Source of the DNA: Labrys sp. WJW
GTDB taxonomy: Bacteria; Pseudomonadota; Alphaproteobacteria; Rhizobiales; Labraceae
Length of the DNA: 64,000 nucleotides
NCBI RefSeq assembly: GCF_001676615.1
Contig: NZ_LYXZ01000018.1
Span: 1 to 64,000 of the forward strand
Reading direction: 5' to 3'
Position 1 is the stretch's first letter. The number at the start of each line of letters is the position of its first letter. A program made the position numbers and the translations under genes. Positions 1 through 8,846 of the stretch are shown here, in pieces. The notes beneath the pieces were generated by a model that was not told the origin of the DNA, made no database searches, and saw nothing but the letters and a program-made list of their open reading frames with translations.

Positions 1-227
1 GAGATCAGGGCGGGGCGCCCGCCGGTGAAAGCAATCACGCAGGCAATCACCACGGAAGCGTAGAGGCCGACCTTGGGGTCGACGCCCGCGATCACCGAAA
101 AGCCGATGGCCTCGGGGATCAGGGCGAGGGCGACGACGATGCCGGAAAGCACGTCGCCGCGCGGATTGGAAAACCATTCCCGGGAATAGGCAGACAATCT
201 GTTCATGAGAAAATTCGCAAGGGACAT
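1..227 (-). CDS. SulP-family anion permease, N-terminal part (cut by window edge)
   Basis: Only the first 75 or so residues are in the window; the gene runs off the left edge. The frame reads [20 protein letters not shown] followed by [15 protein letters not shown], which is the conserved first transmembrane region of SulP sulfate/anion permeases (inner-membrane transporters, usually over 480 residues with a C-terminal STAS domain). Two in-frame ATG codons (227 and 206) are possible; neither has a clear Shine-Dalgarno, so the start is uncertain. It is divergent in content from the downstream nucleobase genes and reads away from the window. Substrate (sulfate, bicarbonate or other) cannot be judged from this fragment. 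Confidence 0.8.
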   Translation of the reverse strand, partial: MSLANFLMNRLSAYSREWFSNPRGDVLSGIVVALALIPEAIGFSVIAGVDPKVGLYASVVIACVIAFTGGRPALI

Positions 228-441
228 GCGGCCATACCCGATGAAGCGGGTTGGATGATGCTGTCACGACATTTGCGTTATCCGGCGGATCGGCGGCCGG
301 AAGAGCCACCCGGAATTTCACCGGGTCCTTCTGAATGGCCTCCTTCTAGCGGCAAGGCGCAGGCCGAGGCAAGGCGAAAGGCCGCATCGGGGCAATTTTG
401 TTGCGGCCGGCAGCAAATCGAGGGCGGCCGCGTTTTCGCGC

Positions 442-1386
442 TCAGCGCTCCTCCTTGCGGAAGGGCTTGAGCAGGGCCGCCGGTGCCACCGCGTTGCGCG
501 ACATCATCGCCATGGCCGCGATGGTGAGCAGGAAGGGCAGCATCAGGAAGATCTGATAGGGGATGTGTCCCAGGCCCACCGCCTGCAGGCGCAGCTGCAG
601 CGCGTCGACGCAGGCAAAGAGCAGGGCGGCGCCGGTGGCGCGCAGGGGATCCCAGCGCCCGAACACCACCAAAGCGATGCAGATCCAGCCGCGTCCCGAG
701 ATCACGCCGAAGGTGAAGGCGTTGAACTGGGCCATGGTGAGGAAGGCGCCTCCGAGACCCATCAGGACGCCGCCCAGGATGACGGCCTCGAAGCGGCGGG
801 CGGTGACGCTGATGCCGGCTGAGTCGGCGGCGCGCGGATTCTCGCCGACCATGCGCAGGCCCAGGCCCCAGGGCGTGCGATAGATCAGGAAAGCGGTCAG
901 GGCAACGCCGATCAGCGCGAGATAGACCAGGGCGTATTGCTGGAACAGGATCGGCCCCAGGATCGGGATCTCGGCAAGGCCGGGGATTGGCACCGGCTGG
1001 AAGGCGGCGATGGTCGGCGGCGAGGCCTGCTGGCCGAACACCAGGCGATAGAAGAAATAGGCAAGGCCGGAGGCGAACAAGGTGATGCCGATGCCGGAGA
1101 CATGCTGGCTGAGGCCGAGCGCCACCGTCAGCACGGCATGCAGCGCCCCGAGCAGGGCTCCGGTCGCGATGGCGGCTGCAACGCCGAGCCAGGGGCTGCC
1201 GGTAAAGTAGGCGGCAGTGAAGCCGGTCATGGCCGAGAGCAGCATGATGCCCTCGATGCCGAGATTGAGCACGCCCGCACGTTCGGAGATCAGTTCGCCG
1301 AGGGTGGCGAAGATCAGCGGGGTGGCGATGCGCAGGGTTGCCGCGAAGAAGCCGACCTGGAAGATCTGTTCGAGGACCAGGTTCAT
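442..1386 (-). CDS. BMP-type nucleoside/purine ABC importer, permease 2 (first system)
   Basis: A 314-residue inner-membrane permease of the branched-chain/ribose-type permease family. The N-terminal block ATPLIFATLGELISERAGVL then NLGIEGIMLL is diagnostic for the YufQ/NupQ-like permeases of BMP-family nucleoside importers. It is the last gene of a minus-strand operon: its ATG overlaps the stop of the other permease by four bases (ATGA), implying translational coupling. With the partner permease, the duplicated ATPase and the PnrA-like binding protein it forms a complete importer for purine nucleosides or bases. Exact substrate is inferred from the family and from the adjacent deaminase. Confidence 0.92.
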   Translation of the reverse strand: MNLVLEQIFQVGFFAATLRIATPLIFATLGELISERAGVLNLGIEGIMLLSAMTGFTAAYFTGSPWLGVAAAIATGALLGALHAVLTVALGLSQHVSGIGITLFASGLAYFFYRLVFGQQASPPTIAAFQPVPIPGLAEIPILGPILFQQYALVYLALIGVALTAFLIYRTPWGLGLRMVGENPRAADSAGISVTARRFEAVILGGVLMGLGGAFLTMAQFNAFTFGVISGRGWICIALVVFGRWDPLRATGAALLFACVDALQLRLQAVGLGHIPYQIFLMLPFLLTIAAMAMMSRNAVAPAALLKPFRKEER

Positions 1387-2438
1387 GCCGCAGCCCTCTG
1401 ATAGCGCAGGCGATAGGAGGTGAACAGGAGCGCGACCAGCATGGTGAGCAGCGAGGTGCCCTGGATGACGTCGGCCAGGAAGACCGGCACGCCGGTGGCG
1501 CGCGACATCGCTTCCGCGCCGGTCATCGCCGCGGCGAAGAACAGGGCAGCCGGCACCACGCCGAGCGGGTTGAGCCGTGCCAGCATGGCGATCACGATGC
1601 CGCTATAGCCATAGCCCGGCGACAGATCCCCCATCACCTGGAAATGCACGCCGCCGACCTCGCCGACGCCGGCCAGGCCTGCTAGCCCGCCGGACAGCAA
1701 GGCGGTGGCGACCAGGATGGCATTGACCTTGATGCCGCCATAGGCGGCCGCCTCGGCATTCTCGCCGGTGACGCGGATGGCAAAGCCCAGCGTGGTGCGC
1801 GTGATCAGGAACCAGACGGCGGGGGCGGCCAGAAAGGCGGCCAGGACGCCCAGATGCAGCCGCGTGCCCTCGAAAAAAACCGGGAAATTGGCGCTGTCCT
1901 CGATCGGCGGCGAGATCGGATAGCCCGAGAGCGAATCCTTCCAAGGGCCTTCGATGAGGGCGAGCACGCCGAGCAGGATCACCGAATTGAGGAGAAGCGA
2001 GGAGACGACGTCGTCGACCTTGAGCTTCACCCTGAGAAGGGCCGGGATCAGCGCGGCAATGCCGCCGGCCAGCGCCCCTGCCAGCGCCATGGCGACATAG
2101 GCGAGCGGTCCGGGCATCGGAAAGGCGCCGACGAAGCAACTCGCCACCGCGCCGGCCATCAACTGGCCCTCGGCACCGATGTTCCAGAACTTGGCGCGGA
2201 AGGCGACAGCGACGGCGAGGCCGGTGAAGATCATCGGCGCGGCCTTCACCAGCGTCTCGGTGAAGGCATAGAAATCACCGAAGGCGCCCTTCAGCATCAG
2301 GCCATAGGCCTCGAACACATTGGCGCCTGCGAGCACGATCAGGCCGCTGCACAGGACGAGTGTGACCACCACGGCCAGCACGGGCAAGGTGAGATTCAGC
2401 CAGACGGGGGTGGATTGGCGGGGTTCCAGCCTCAACAT
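1383..2438 (-). CDS. BMP-type nucleoside/purine ABC importer, permease 1 (first system)
   Basis: A 351-residue permease of the YufP/NupP type, with the conserved block VAFRAKFWNIGAEGQLMAGA around residues 80-100 and about ten hydrophobic segments. It pairs with the second permease to form the membrane channel. Its ATG overlaps the ATPase stop by one base (TGATG) and its own stop overlaps the next start, so the permeases and ATPase are tightly coupled. Function follows from family and operon; the transported nucleobase or nucleoside is not determined by sequence. Confidence 0.92.
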   Translation of the reverse strand: MLRLEPRQSTPVWLNLTLPVLAVVVTLVLCSGLIVLAGANVFEAYGLMLKGAFGDFYAFTETLVKAAPMIFTGLAVAVAFRAKFWNIGAEGQLMAGAVASCFVGAFPMPGPLAYVAMALAGALAGGIAALIPALLRVKLKVDDVVSSLLLNSVILLGVLALIEGPWKDSLSGYPISPPIEDSANFPVFFEGTRLHLGVLAAFLAAPAVWFLITRTTLGFAIRVTGENAEAAAYGGIKVNAILVATALLSGGLAGLAGVGEVGGVHFQVMGDLSPGYGYSGIVIAMLARLNPLGVVPAALFFAAAMTGAEAMSRATGVPVFLADVIQGTSLLTMLVALLFTSYRLRYQRAAA

Positions 2439-3943
2439 CAGTGCTTGGCTCCGGTCATCAACAGGCCGAGTTTCTCGATCGTGGCTTCGCCGGCCGGCAG
2501 GATGCCGGCAACGCGCCCCTCATAGAGCACGGCGATGCGGTCGGAGAGGGTGAGCAATTCTTCCAGGTCCTCGCTGATCACGATCAGGCCACGGCGGCGG
2601 GCGCGCAGGTCGAGGAAGCGCTCATGCACGAAGCGGGCGGCGCCGACATCGAGGCCGCGGGTGGGCTGGGCCACGATCAGCACCTTCGGGTCGAAGGCAA
2701 GTTCCCGCGCCAGCAGGGCCTTCTGCATGTTGCCGCCGGACAGCGAGCCCGCCCGCGCCATGGGCCCGGGGCAGCGTATGTCGAAGGCCCGGATCTGCTC
2801 CTCGGCGAAGGCCTGGATGGCGCCCGGCTTGAGCAGGCCGCGAGCCGAGAAGGCAGCAGTGCCGACGCGCGGCAGCACCATCGAGTCGGCCAGCGGCAGG
2901 GCGGTGACCATGCCCTGCGTCATGCGATCCTCGGGGATGCGGCCGAGCCCCATCTCCTGCACGCGGCGCGGGCCATAGGGCACAACCTCGGCGCCGACGA
3001 TCTTCAGTGTTCCGGCCGAAGGAGCGAGCATGCCGGCGACCACGTCCGCCAAAGCACGCTGGCCATTGCCGGTCACACCGGCAATGCCGAGGATCTCGCC
3101 CTCACGCACGGAAAGGGAAATACCGGCGAGCCGCATGCCGCCATGCCGGTCGGTCGAGACGTCATCGAGCGACAGGACCACGGCGCCGGGCTCGGAGGCG
3201 GGACGCTGTGGCGGCACGATTTCCTGGCCGCACATCAGCCGCGCCATCTCGGCCGAGGAGGTCCCGGCAGGTTCGGCGATCGAGCCGACGACGCGGCCAT
3301 GGCGCAGCACCACGCAGCGATCGGTGATGGCGCGCACCTCGGTGAGCTTGTGCGAGATGAAGATGATGCCGAGCCCGTCGGCCGTCATGGCACGCAGCGC
3401 CTTGAACAGCCCTTCCGCCTCTTCGGGGGCGAGGACGGCGGTGGGTTCGTCGAGGATGAGGAGCCGCGCGCCGCGGAACAGGGCCTTGATCACTTCCAGC
3501 CGCTGCTGCTCGCCGACGGCGAGCGAGGACACCGGCCTGTCGGGATCGAGGCGGAGATTGAACTTGGCGGCGATCTCGCCGAGGCGGGCGAGGGCGCCGG
3601 CCCGGTCGAGGCGCCCGCCGCGGCCGGGCAGGCCGACCAGCAGGTTTTCGAGCACGCTCAGGCGCGGGGCGAGATGGAAGTGCTGGTGCACCATGCCGAT
3701 GCCGGCTGCGAGCGCGTCAGCGGAGCTCTGGATGCGCCGTGCCTGCCCGTCGATCAGGATCTCGCCCTCGTCCGCCGCATAGGCGCCGAACAGGACGTTC
3801 ATCAGCGTGGTCTTGCCGGCCCCATTTTCGCCGAGCAGGCCGACGATCTCGCCCGGACGCACCAGCAGATCCACATCCGCGTTGGCCTGGACGGCGCCGA
3901 AGCGCTTGGAGATGCCGCGCATCTCGACGAGGGGAGGAGGCAT
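2438..3943 (-). CDS. BMP-type nucleoside/purine ABC importer, duplicated ATPase (first system)
   Basis: A 501-residue ATPase with two nucleotide-binding domains, as in YufO/NupO and ribose-type importers. The first domain has a full Walker A (GENGAGKTT near residue 38) and Walker B (LLILDEPTAVL). The second has GIAGVTGNGQRAL in place of Walker A, an intact signature (SLSGGNMQK) and VAQPTRGLDVGA instead of DEPTRG, so catalysis is probably carried mainly by one site, as is common in this family. It lies between the binding-protein gene and the permeases, separated from the former by 122 bp holding a very strong hairpin. Confidence 0.93.
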   Translation of the reverse strand: MPPPLVEMRGISKRFGAVQANADVDLLVRPGEIVGLLGENGAGKTTLMNVLFGAYAADEGEILIDGQARRIQSSADALAAGIGMVHQHFHLAPRLSVLENLLVGLPGRGGRLDRAGALARLGEIAAKFNLRLDPDRPVSSLAVGEQQRLEVIKALFRGARLLILDEPTAVLAPEEAEGLFKALRAMTADGLGIIFISHKLTEVRAITDRCVVLRHGRVVGSIAEPAGTSSAEMARLMCGQEIVPPQRPASEPGAVVLSLDDVSTDRHGGMRLAGISLSVREGEILGIAGVTGNGQRALADVVAGMLAPSAGTLKIVGAEVVPYGPRRVQEMGLGRIPEDRMTQGMVTALPLADSMVLPRVGTAAFSARGLLKPGAIQAFAEEQIRAFDIRCPGPMARAGSLSGGNMQKALLARELAFDPKVLIVAQPTRGLDVGAARFVHERFLDLRARRRGLIVISEDLEELLTLSDRIAVLYEGRVAGILPAGEATIEKLGLLMTGAKH

Positions 3944-3978
3944 GATGAAGATCGCGTTGCGGTTGATGCGCAGGAAAC

Positions 3979-4047
3979 GCCGCGGCTGGGACCGCGGACG
4001 TCAACGACATGCTTGCATGTCGTGATGTCCGCGGTCCCAGCCGCGGC
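3979..4047. repeat. Nested perfect inverted repeat between ATPase and binding-protein genes
   Basis: A 21-bp perfect outer stem (3979-3999 with 4027-4047) encloses a second perfect 9-bp stem (4004-4012 with 4015-4023, core ACGACATGC/GCATGTCGT). The inner part matches the palindromes at 24965-25060 and 37513-37613, so it belongs to the same dispersed family. In the minus-strand transcript it lies downstream of the binding-protein gene and upstream of the ATPase, where it could shield the 3' end of the binding-protein message and so raise its level relative to the membrane components. That role is inference. Confidence 0.75.
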
Positions 4048-4065
4048 GCCTCTTGTGGATAGGCC

Positions 4066-5100
4066 TCAGTCCGAGACCGGCGTGTTCTCGTCGACGTCGA
4101 CACGGAAGGTGCCGGCGAGGATGTCAGCCTTCTTCTTCTCGACCAGATCCTTCACCTCGGCCGGCAGCAGCTTGTCGAACTTGTGATAGGGGGCGAGCGA
4201 GGAGCCGCCCTTGGCCATGCGCGAGAAGTCGCCGTAATCCTGGGCGGTGAACACCCCGGCGCGCACCATCTTGATGGCCTGCTGCACGGTCGGGTACATG
4301 TCCCAGACCGGGCCGGTGATCACGGTGTCCGGCCCCTGGTCCGATTGATCGGACATGTTGGAGATCGCGTAGATCTTCTTTTCCTTGGCCGCGTCGATCA
4401 CGCCGAAGCGCTCGGCATAGATGACGTCGACGCCGCCGTCGATCTGGGCGATCGCGGCCTCCTTGGCCTTGGGCGGATCGAAGAAGGAGCCGATGAAGGT
4501 GACCTTCTTCTTCACCTGCGGATTGGCTTCCTTGGCGCCGGCAAAGAAGGCGTTCACCAGGCGGTTCACCTCGGGAATGCCCATGGCGGCCACGGCGCCG
4601 ACGGTGTTGGACTTGGTCATCTTGCCGGCGATCAGGCCCGACAGGTAGGCCGGCTCATGGATCCAGTTGTCGAACACACCGAAATTGGGCTCGGCCGGGC
4701 CGGCACCGGAGCCGAACAGGAAGGCGGTCTTGGGGAACTGCTTGGCGGTGCGGCGGGATTCGCGCTCGGCGGCGAAGGCATCGCCCATCACCAGCTCATA
4801 GCCGCCCTGGGCATATTCGCGCATGACGCGACCGAAATCGGCAGCCTGGACCTTCTCGGAGAACTTGTAGTCGATGCCGAGTTCCTTCGCCGCCTTGGTG
4901 AGGGCGACATGGATCTGCTTGTCCCAGGGCTCCTCGATCGGGGTAGCGAAGATCGCGGCAACCTTGAGCTTCTTGTCGGAGGCGGCGAAAGCCGGCAGTG
5001 GTAGCCCGGCCGCGACCAGGCCGGCAGCGCCCAGCCCGATGAAATGGCGGCGCGACAGGCCTGTTTCCCCTTGAAGCAGGCTGCGATCTCTACGCGACAT
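4066..5100 (-). CDS. BMP/PnrA-family purine nucleoside-type binding protein (first system)
   Basis: A 344-residue periplasmic binding protein of the BMP/PnrA (Med/TmpC) family; VAAIFATPIEEPWDKQIHVA and the following sequence match that family. I place the start at 5100 because it follows GAGGGG with 7-bp spacing; a longer frame reaches 5175 but lacks a ribosome site. The N-terminus is a twin-arginine signal (SRRHFIGLGAAG), then an Ala-rich core ending AFAAS, so export is probably by Tat rather than as the lipoprotein seen in Gram-positive relatives. It is the first transporter gene downstream of the cytosine-deaminase-type gene, in the same orientation. Confidence 0.9.
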   Translation of the reverse strand: MSRRDRSLLQGETGLSRRHFIGLGAAGLVAAGLPLPAFAASDKKLKVAAIFATPIEEPWDKQIHVALTKAAKELGIDYKFSEKVQAADFGRVMREYAQGGYELVMGDAFAAERESRRTAKQFPKTAFLFGSGAGPAEPNFGVFDNWIHEPAYLSGLIAGKMTKSNTVGAVAAMGIPEVNRLVNAFFAGAKEANPQVKKKVTFIGSFFDPPKAKEAAIAQIDGGVDVIYAERFGVIDAAKEKKIYAISNMSDQSDQGPDTVITGPVWDMYPTVQQAIKMVRAGVFTAQDYGDFSRMAKGGSSLAPYHKFDKLLPAEVKDLVEKKKADILAGTFRVDVDENTPVSD

Positions 5101-5272
5101 GTCATTCCCCTCTTTTGTCGGATAAAGTTTAAAACGGTTCGAAATACGGGATGGAACGTCTGGTTTGCCAAGCACTTGACGGCTCTTGCCGGAGCAATGT
5201 GCCCTGTGGCGCGACGCCTGTCCAGATGGTCAAATCAGGTTGGGCACCGGTCTGAAGACCGGCACACCACTC
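5101..5272. other. Gap before the binding-protein gene; small hairpin, possible promoter
   Basis: 172 bp between the deaminase stop and the binding-protein start. It contains the hairpin ACCGGTCTGAAGACCGG near 5246-5262 and an AT-richer stretch next to the binding-protein ribosome site. No gene or recognisable riboswitch is visible. Confidence 0.4.
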
Positions 5273-6568
5273 TTACCCCGCCGCCTTGGGCGCATAGCTC
5301 GCCGGATCGAGGCTGGCGGGTCGACCGGGCAGGTCGAGCGTGCTGCGCCGGGCCGGTGTCTGCGCAATCACCTTGCCACGGCGCACGACGGCGAGGCGGG
5401 TAGGGCGCATGCGCACGGCCTCGATCGTATCGGCCGCCTGCAGGATGACGAAATCGGCGTGGCAGCCCTTGGCAAGGCCATAGTCTTCCAGCCCCATCAC
5501 GGCGGCCGGCACCGAGGTCACCGCTTCGAAGGCCCAGCGTATCGCCTCGCGGCTGGTCATCGGCACGGCATGCACGGCCATATGCGCGACATCCAGCATG
5601 TCGGCGCCACCGAGCCCGTACCAGGGATCCATCACGCAATCCTGGCCGAGCGCCACGGGAATGCCGAGCGCGCGCATCTCGGGGATGCGCATCAGGCCGC
5701 GACGCTTGGGATAGCTGTCGTGGCGGCCCTGCAGGGTGATGTTGATCAGCGGATTGGCGATCGCGAAGATGCCCGCCTCCAGGATCAGCGGCAGCAGCTT
5801 GGAGACATAATAGGAATCCATCGAGTGCATGGAGGTGAGATGCGAGCCGGCCGCCCGCCGGCCCAGGCCGAGGCGATGGGCCTCCGCCGCCAGCGTCTCG
5901 ATATGGCGCGAATGGGGATCGTCGCTCTCGTCGCAATGCAAATCGATCATCAGGCCGCGCTTGGCGGCGATGGCGCACAGCGCTTTCACCGAGGCGGTGC
6001 CGTCTTCCATCGTGCGTTCGAAATGGGGAATGCCGCCGACCACGTCGACACCCATGTCGAGCGCCCGCTCGAGATTCCCGGCGGCGGTGGGCGAACGGTA
6101 ATAGCCGTCCTGCGGGAAGGCGACGAGTTGCAGGTCGAGATAGGGTTTCACCCGGGCCTTGACCTCGAGCAGGGCTTCCACCGCGAGCAGGCGGTCGTCG
6201 CAGATGTCGACATGGCTGCGCACGGCCAGCAGACCCTGGCTGACGGCGAGGTCGCAATAGCGCAGCGCCCGTTCGATCACCGCCTCATGGGTCAGCATGG
6301 GCTTGAGCTCGCCCCACAGCGCAATCCCTTCCAAAAGCGTGCCCGACTGGTTGAGCCTGGGAAGGCCCAGCGACAGCGTGGCGTCCATGTGGAAGTGGCA
6401 GTCGACGAAGGGCGGCGCCACCAGATGTCCGCCGGCATCGATGCGCTGGGCGGCCTCGGCCGCAATGCCCGGCTCGATGGCGGTGATGCGTCCGCCCGTT
6501 ACAGCGATGTCCTGGCCGGTGCGTCCGTCGGGCAGGGTGGCGTTGGTGACGATGAGGTCGAGCGACAT
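5273..6568 (-). CDS. codA: Cytosine deaminase-type amidohydrolase
   Basis: A 431-residue metal-dependent amidohydrolase. It shows the HxH metal site in VDCHFHMDATLS, a second His region in LHCDESDD, SHLTSMHSM, and the active-site Asp block LGQDCVMDPWYGLGGADMLD, which is the hallmark of cytosine deaminase/isoguanine deaminase-type CodA proteins. It would hydrolytically deaminate a pyrimidine or oxidised/modified purine base in the cytosol. It sits between two BMP-type importers and reads into the first, suggesting that an imported nucleobase is its substrate. CodA relatives act on cytosine, isoguanine, 5-methylcytosine and creatinine, so the exact substrate is open. Confidence 0.85.
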   Translation of the reverse strand: MSLDLIVTNATLPDGRTGQDIAVTGGRITAIEPGIAAEAAQRIDAGGHLVAPPFVDCHFHMDATLSLGLPRLNQSGTLLEGIALWGELKPMLTHEAVIERALRYCDLAVSQGLLAVRSHVDICDDRLLAVEALLEVKARVKPYLDLQLVAFPQDGYYRSPTAAGNLERALDMGVDVVGGIPHFERTMEDGTASVKALCAIAAKRGLMIDLHCDESDDPHSRHIETLAAEAHRLGLGRRAAGSHLTSMHSMDSYYVSKLLPLILEAGIFAIANPLINITLQGRHDSYPKRRGLMRIPEMRALGIPVALGQDCVMDPWYGLGGADMLDVAHMAVHAVPMTSREAIRWAFEAVTSVPAAVMGLEDYGLAKGCHADFVILQAADTIEAVRMRPTRLAVVRRGKVIAQTPARRSTLDLPGRPASLDPASYAPKAAG

Positions 6569-6840
6569 CGAGGCGGTTCCGTTGAAAATCGTTCAGGAAG
6601 GAAGGGCGATTGTCATCATGGGCGGTTTGACGGATTCGGCCAATGGCGCAAGCGATCTTGCCCTCAATGCAGTCCACCGAAGGGTAGGTGCTCCGATTTG
6701 TCATAGCCGGGCTTGACCCGGCTATCCAGAAGCCACACGTGCAAACCGGCAGGAAGAGCTGGATTGCCGGGACAAGCCCTGCAATGACAAAGGTCGCGTA
6801 AAATCGAAGAAGCTTAAGTGAAGCGCCCGGCGCCCGGCCC
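6569..6840. other. Gap between codA-like gene and second importer
   Basis: 272 bp without a gene. About a third is the palindromic repeat at 6699-6790. The rest should hold the promoter of the codA-importer operon; I see no convincing operator. Confidence 0.4.
6699..6790. repeat. Palindromic intergenic repeat (TGTCAT...ATGACA type)
   Basis: The ends read TTGTCATAGCCGGGCTTGAC and the inverted GGATTGCCGGGACAAGC with ATGACAAAGG. The same element occurs at 58676-58770, and shorter relatives at 16187-16266, 42509-42645 and 63856-63986. It lies downstream of the second importer's last permease and upstream of the codA-like gene. This is a REP-like dispersed element, possibly a terminator/mRNA-stabilising stem. 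Confidence 0.7.
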
Positions 6841-7761
6841 TCACCCCGCCGGCCTGAACGGCTTGGCCAGCGAGGCCGGGAAGTGCAGGGCCAGGATCTG
6901 ACGGTTGCGTGAGATCAACACCAGCACCACGATGGTGGCGAGATAGGGCAGGGCCGAAAGCAACTCTGAGGGCACGGCAAGGCCGAGCGCCTGGCCCTGC
7001 AATTGCAGGATGGTCATGCCGCCGAACAGCCACGCGCCGAGCAGGACGCGCAGCGGCCGCCAGGTGGCGAACACCACCAAAGCCAGCGAGATCCAGCCCT
7101 TGCCGGCCGTCATGTTCTCGACCCAGAGCGGCGTGTAGGCGACCGAGAGATAGGCACCGGCAAGGCCCGCCATCAAGCCGCCGAACAGCACGGCCATGTA
7201 GCGGATACGCACGACGGGATAGCCGATCGCATGCGAGGTCTCCGGCGACTCGCCCATGGTGCGCAGGACCAGGCCGGCCTTGGTGCGATAGAGGAACCAG
7301 CTGATCGCCGCGAACAGCACGAAGGCGAAATAGACCATCGCGTCGAAGCGGAAGAACATCGGCCCGATCACCGGAAGCTGGGAAAGCATGGGGATGTCGA
7401 GCGGCTTCAGGGCCTCGATCGGGGCGCTGCCGAAATTGCGTCCGACAAAGGCGGAGACGCCCGAGCCGAAAATGGCAAGCGCCAGGCCGGCGGCATATTG
7501 GTTGGTGAGGAAGGTGAGAGCGAGCACGCCGAACAGCAGCGAGGCCGCGGCGCCGGCCAGCGCGCCGATCAGGATGGCGACGGGCATGGGCATACCAGCC
7601 ATCACCGCCCAGAAGGCGAAGGCGGCGCCCATCAGCATCATGCCCTCGATGCCCAGATTGAGGACGCCGGATTTCTCCACCACCAATTCGCCGAGGGCGG
7701 CATAGATCAGCGGCGTGGCGGCGATGATGGTGCCGGTGAAGATCGCGATGGTGAGGTCCAT
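6841..7761 (-). CDS. BMP-type nucleoside/purine ABC importer, permease 2 (second system)
   Basis: A 306-residue permease with ATPLIYAALGELVVEKSGVL and NLGIEGMMLMG near the N-terminus, paralogous to the permease at 442-1386. The ATG at 7761 overlaps the stop of the upstream permease by one base (TGATG). A longer in-frame opening runs to 8643, but that part is antisense-type noise over the other permease. Membrane partner of the second PnrA-like system; the substrate is likely a purine or related nucleobase/nucleoside. Confidence 0.92.
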   Translation of the reverse strand: MDLTIAIFTGTIIAATPLIYAALGELVVEKSGVLNLGIEGMMLMGAAFAFWAVMAGMPMPVAILIGALAGAAASLLFGVLALTFLTNQYAAGLALAIFGSGVSAFVGRNFGSAPIEALKPLDIPMLSQLPVIGPMFFRFDAMVYFAFVLFAAISWFLYRTKAGLVLRTMGESPETSHAIGYPVVRIRYMAVLFGGLMAGLAGAYLSVAYTPLWVENMTAGKGWISLALVVFATWRPLRVLLGAWLFGGMTILQLQGQALGLAVPSELLSALPYLATIVVLVLISRNRQILALHFPASLAKPFRPAG

Positions 7762-8846
7762 CAGGCATGCTCCCGCACGGGGCTGAACCGGTAGAAGATG
7801 AAGAAATCCGCAGCGAGCAGGAAGAACAGCAGGATGCCCTGGAAGATGCGGGTGAGGGAGGAGGACAGGCCGATGGTGAGCTGCACGCTTTCGCCGCCGA
7901 GGAAGAGCAGCGACATCAACAACCCGCCGAGCACGATGCCGAAGGCGTTGAGCCGGCCGATGAAGGCGACGATGATCGCAGCAAAGCCGTAGCCGGGCGA
8001 GATCTGTGGAGATAGTTGCCCGAGCGGTCCGGACAGTTCGGCCATGCCGGAAATGCCCGCGGCCGCGCCGCCGGCGAGCAGGCCCGTCCACACCGCCGCG
8101 GATTCGCGGAAGCCGGCATAGCGGGCGGCAAGCGGGGCCGCGCCGCTGACCGACATCTTGTAGCCAAGGAAGCTGCGGTCCGTGAACAGCCACATCGCCA
8201 CCACACCGATCACGGTGAGGATCACAGAGGTGTTGAGGCGATAGGCATCGTCGAAGACGGGAAACATCGCGGCCGGGGGCAGCAGCGCCGTCTGCGGATA
8301 GTTGAAACCGGCGGGATCGCGCCAGGGGCCATGCACCAGCCAGGACAGCAGCAGGCCGGCGATATAGGTGAGCATCAACGTGACCAGGATCTCGTTGGTG
8401 TTCATCCGCGCCCTGAGGAAGGCGGGAATTGCGGCCCAGGCCATGCCCGCCAGCGCGCCCGCCAGGATCATCAGCGGCAGCAGCAGCCGGCTTTCCGGAT
8501 CGGGATAGAACAGGCCGACGCCGCAGGCGGCGATCGCCCCGATGATCAATTGGCCCTCCGCGCCGATGTTCCAGACATTGGCGCGGAAGCCGACGGCGAG
8601 GCCGCAGGCGATCAGGATCAAGGGTGAGGCTTTCAGCAGCCATTCCGAGACGCCGTTCATCGAGTTCAGCGGCGCGATGAAGAAGGCCTGCAGGGTCTGG
8701 AGCGGATCCTGGCCCAGCGCTGCGAACAGAATGGAGCCGACCAGCAAAGTGAGCAGGACCGCGACCACGGGCGCGGCGAGGCGCATGGCGGCGGATGGTT
8801 CGGGTCTTTGTTCGATCTTAAAGCGCAACGGAACTGCTCCCACCAT
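7761..8846 (-). CDS. BMP-type nucleoside/purine ABC importer, permease 1 (second system)
   Basis: A permease of about 361 residues with the NupP-type block LAVGFRANVWNIGAEGQLII. The start is ambiguous: ATG 8846, an upstream GTG at 8861 and a TTG at 8828 preceded by GGGAG are all in frame, and all overlap the end of the ATPase gene, so the genes are translationally coupled. The family usually begins just before the RxExRPEPS segment seen here, which favours a start close to 8846-8828. It forms the channel with the following permease. Confidence 0.9.
   Translation of the reverse strand: MVGAVPLRFKIEQRPEPSAAMRLAAPVVAVLLTLLVGSILFAALGQDPLQTLQAFFIAPLNSMNGVSEWLLKASPLILIACGLAVGFRANVWNIGAEGQLIIGAIAACGVGLFYPDPESRLLLPLMILAGALAGMAWAAIPAFLRARMNTNEILVTLMLTYIAGLLLSWLVHGPWRDPAGFNYPQTALLPPAAMFPVFDDAYRLNTSVILTVIGVVAMWLFTDRSFLGYKMSVSGAAPLAARYAGFRESAAVWTGLLAGGAAAGISGMAELSGPLGQLSPQISPGYGFAAIIVAFIGRLNAFGIVLGGLLMSLLFLGGESVQLTIGLSSSLTRIFQGILLFFLLAADFFIFYRFSPVREHA

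Noticed and set aside
5186-6706. Plus-strand open frame over the codA-like gene
   Set aside because: His/Gly/Arg-rich shadow of the amidohydrolase gene.
6841-8643. A 600-residue frame joining two permease regions
   Set aside because: The first half is out of frame with the true permease at 7761-8846 and has shadow composition; the real start is the overlapping ATG at 7761.
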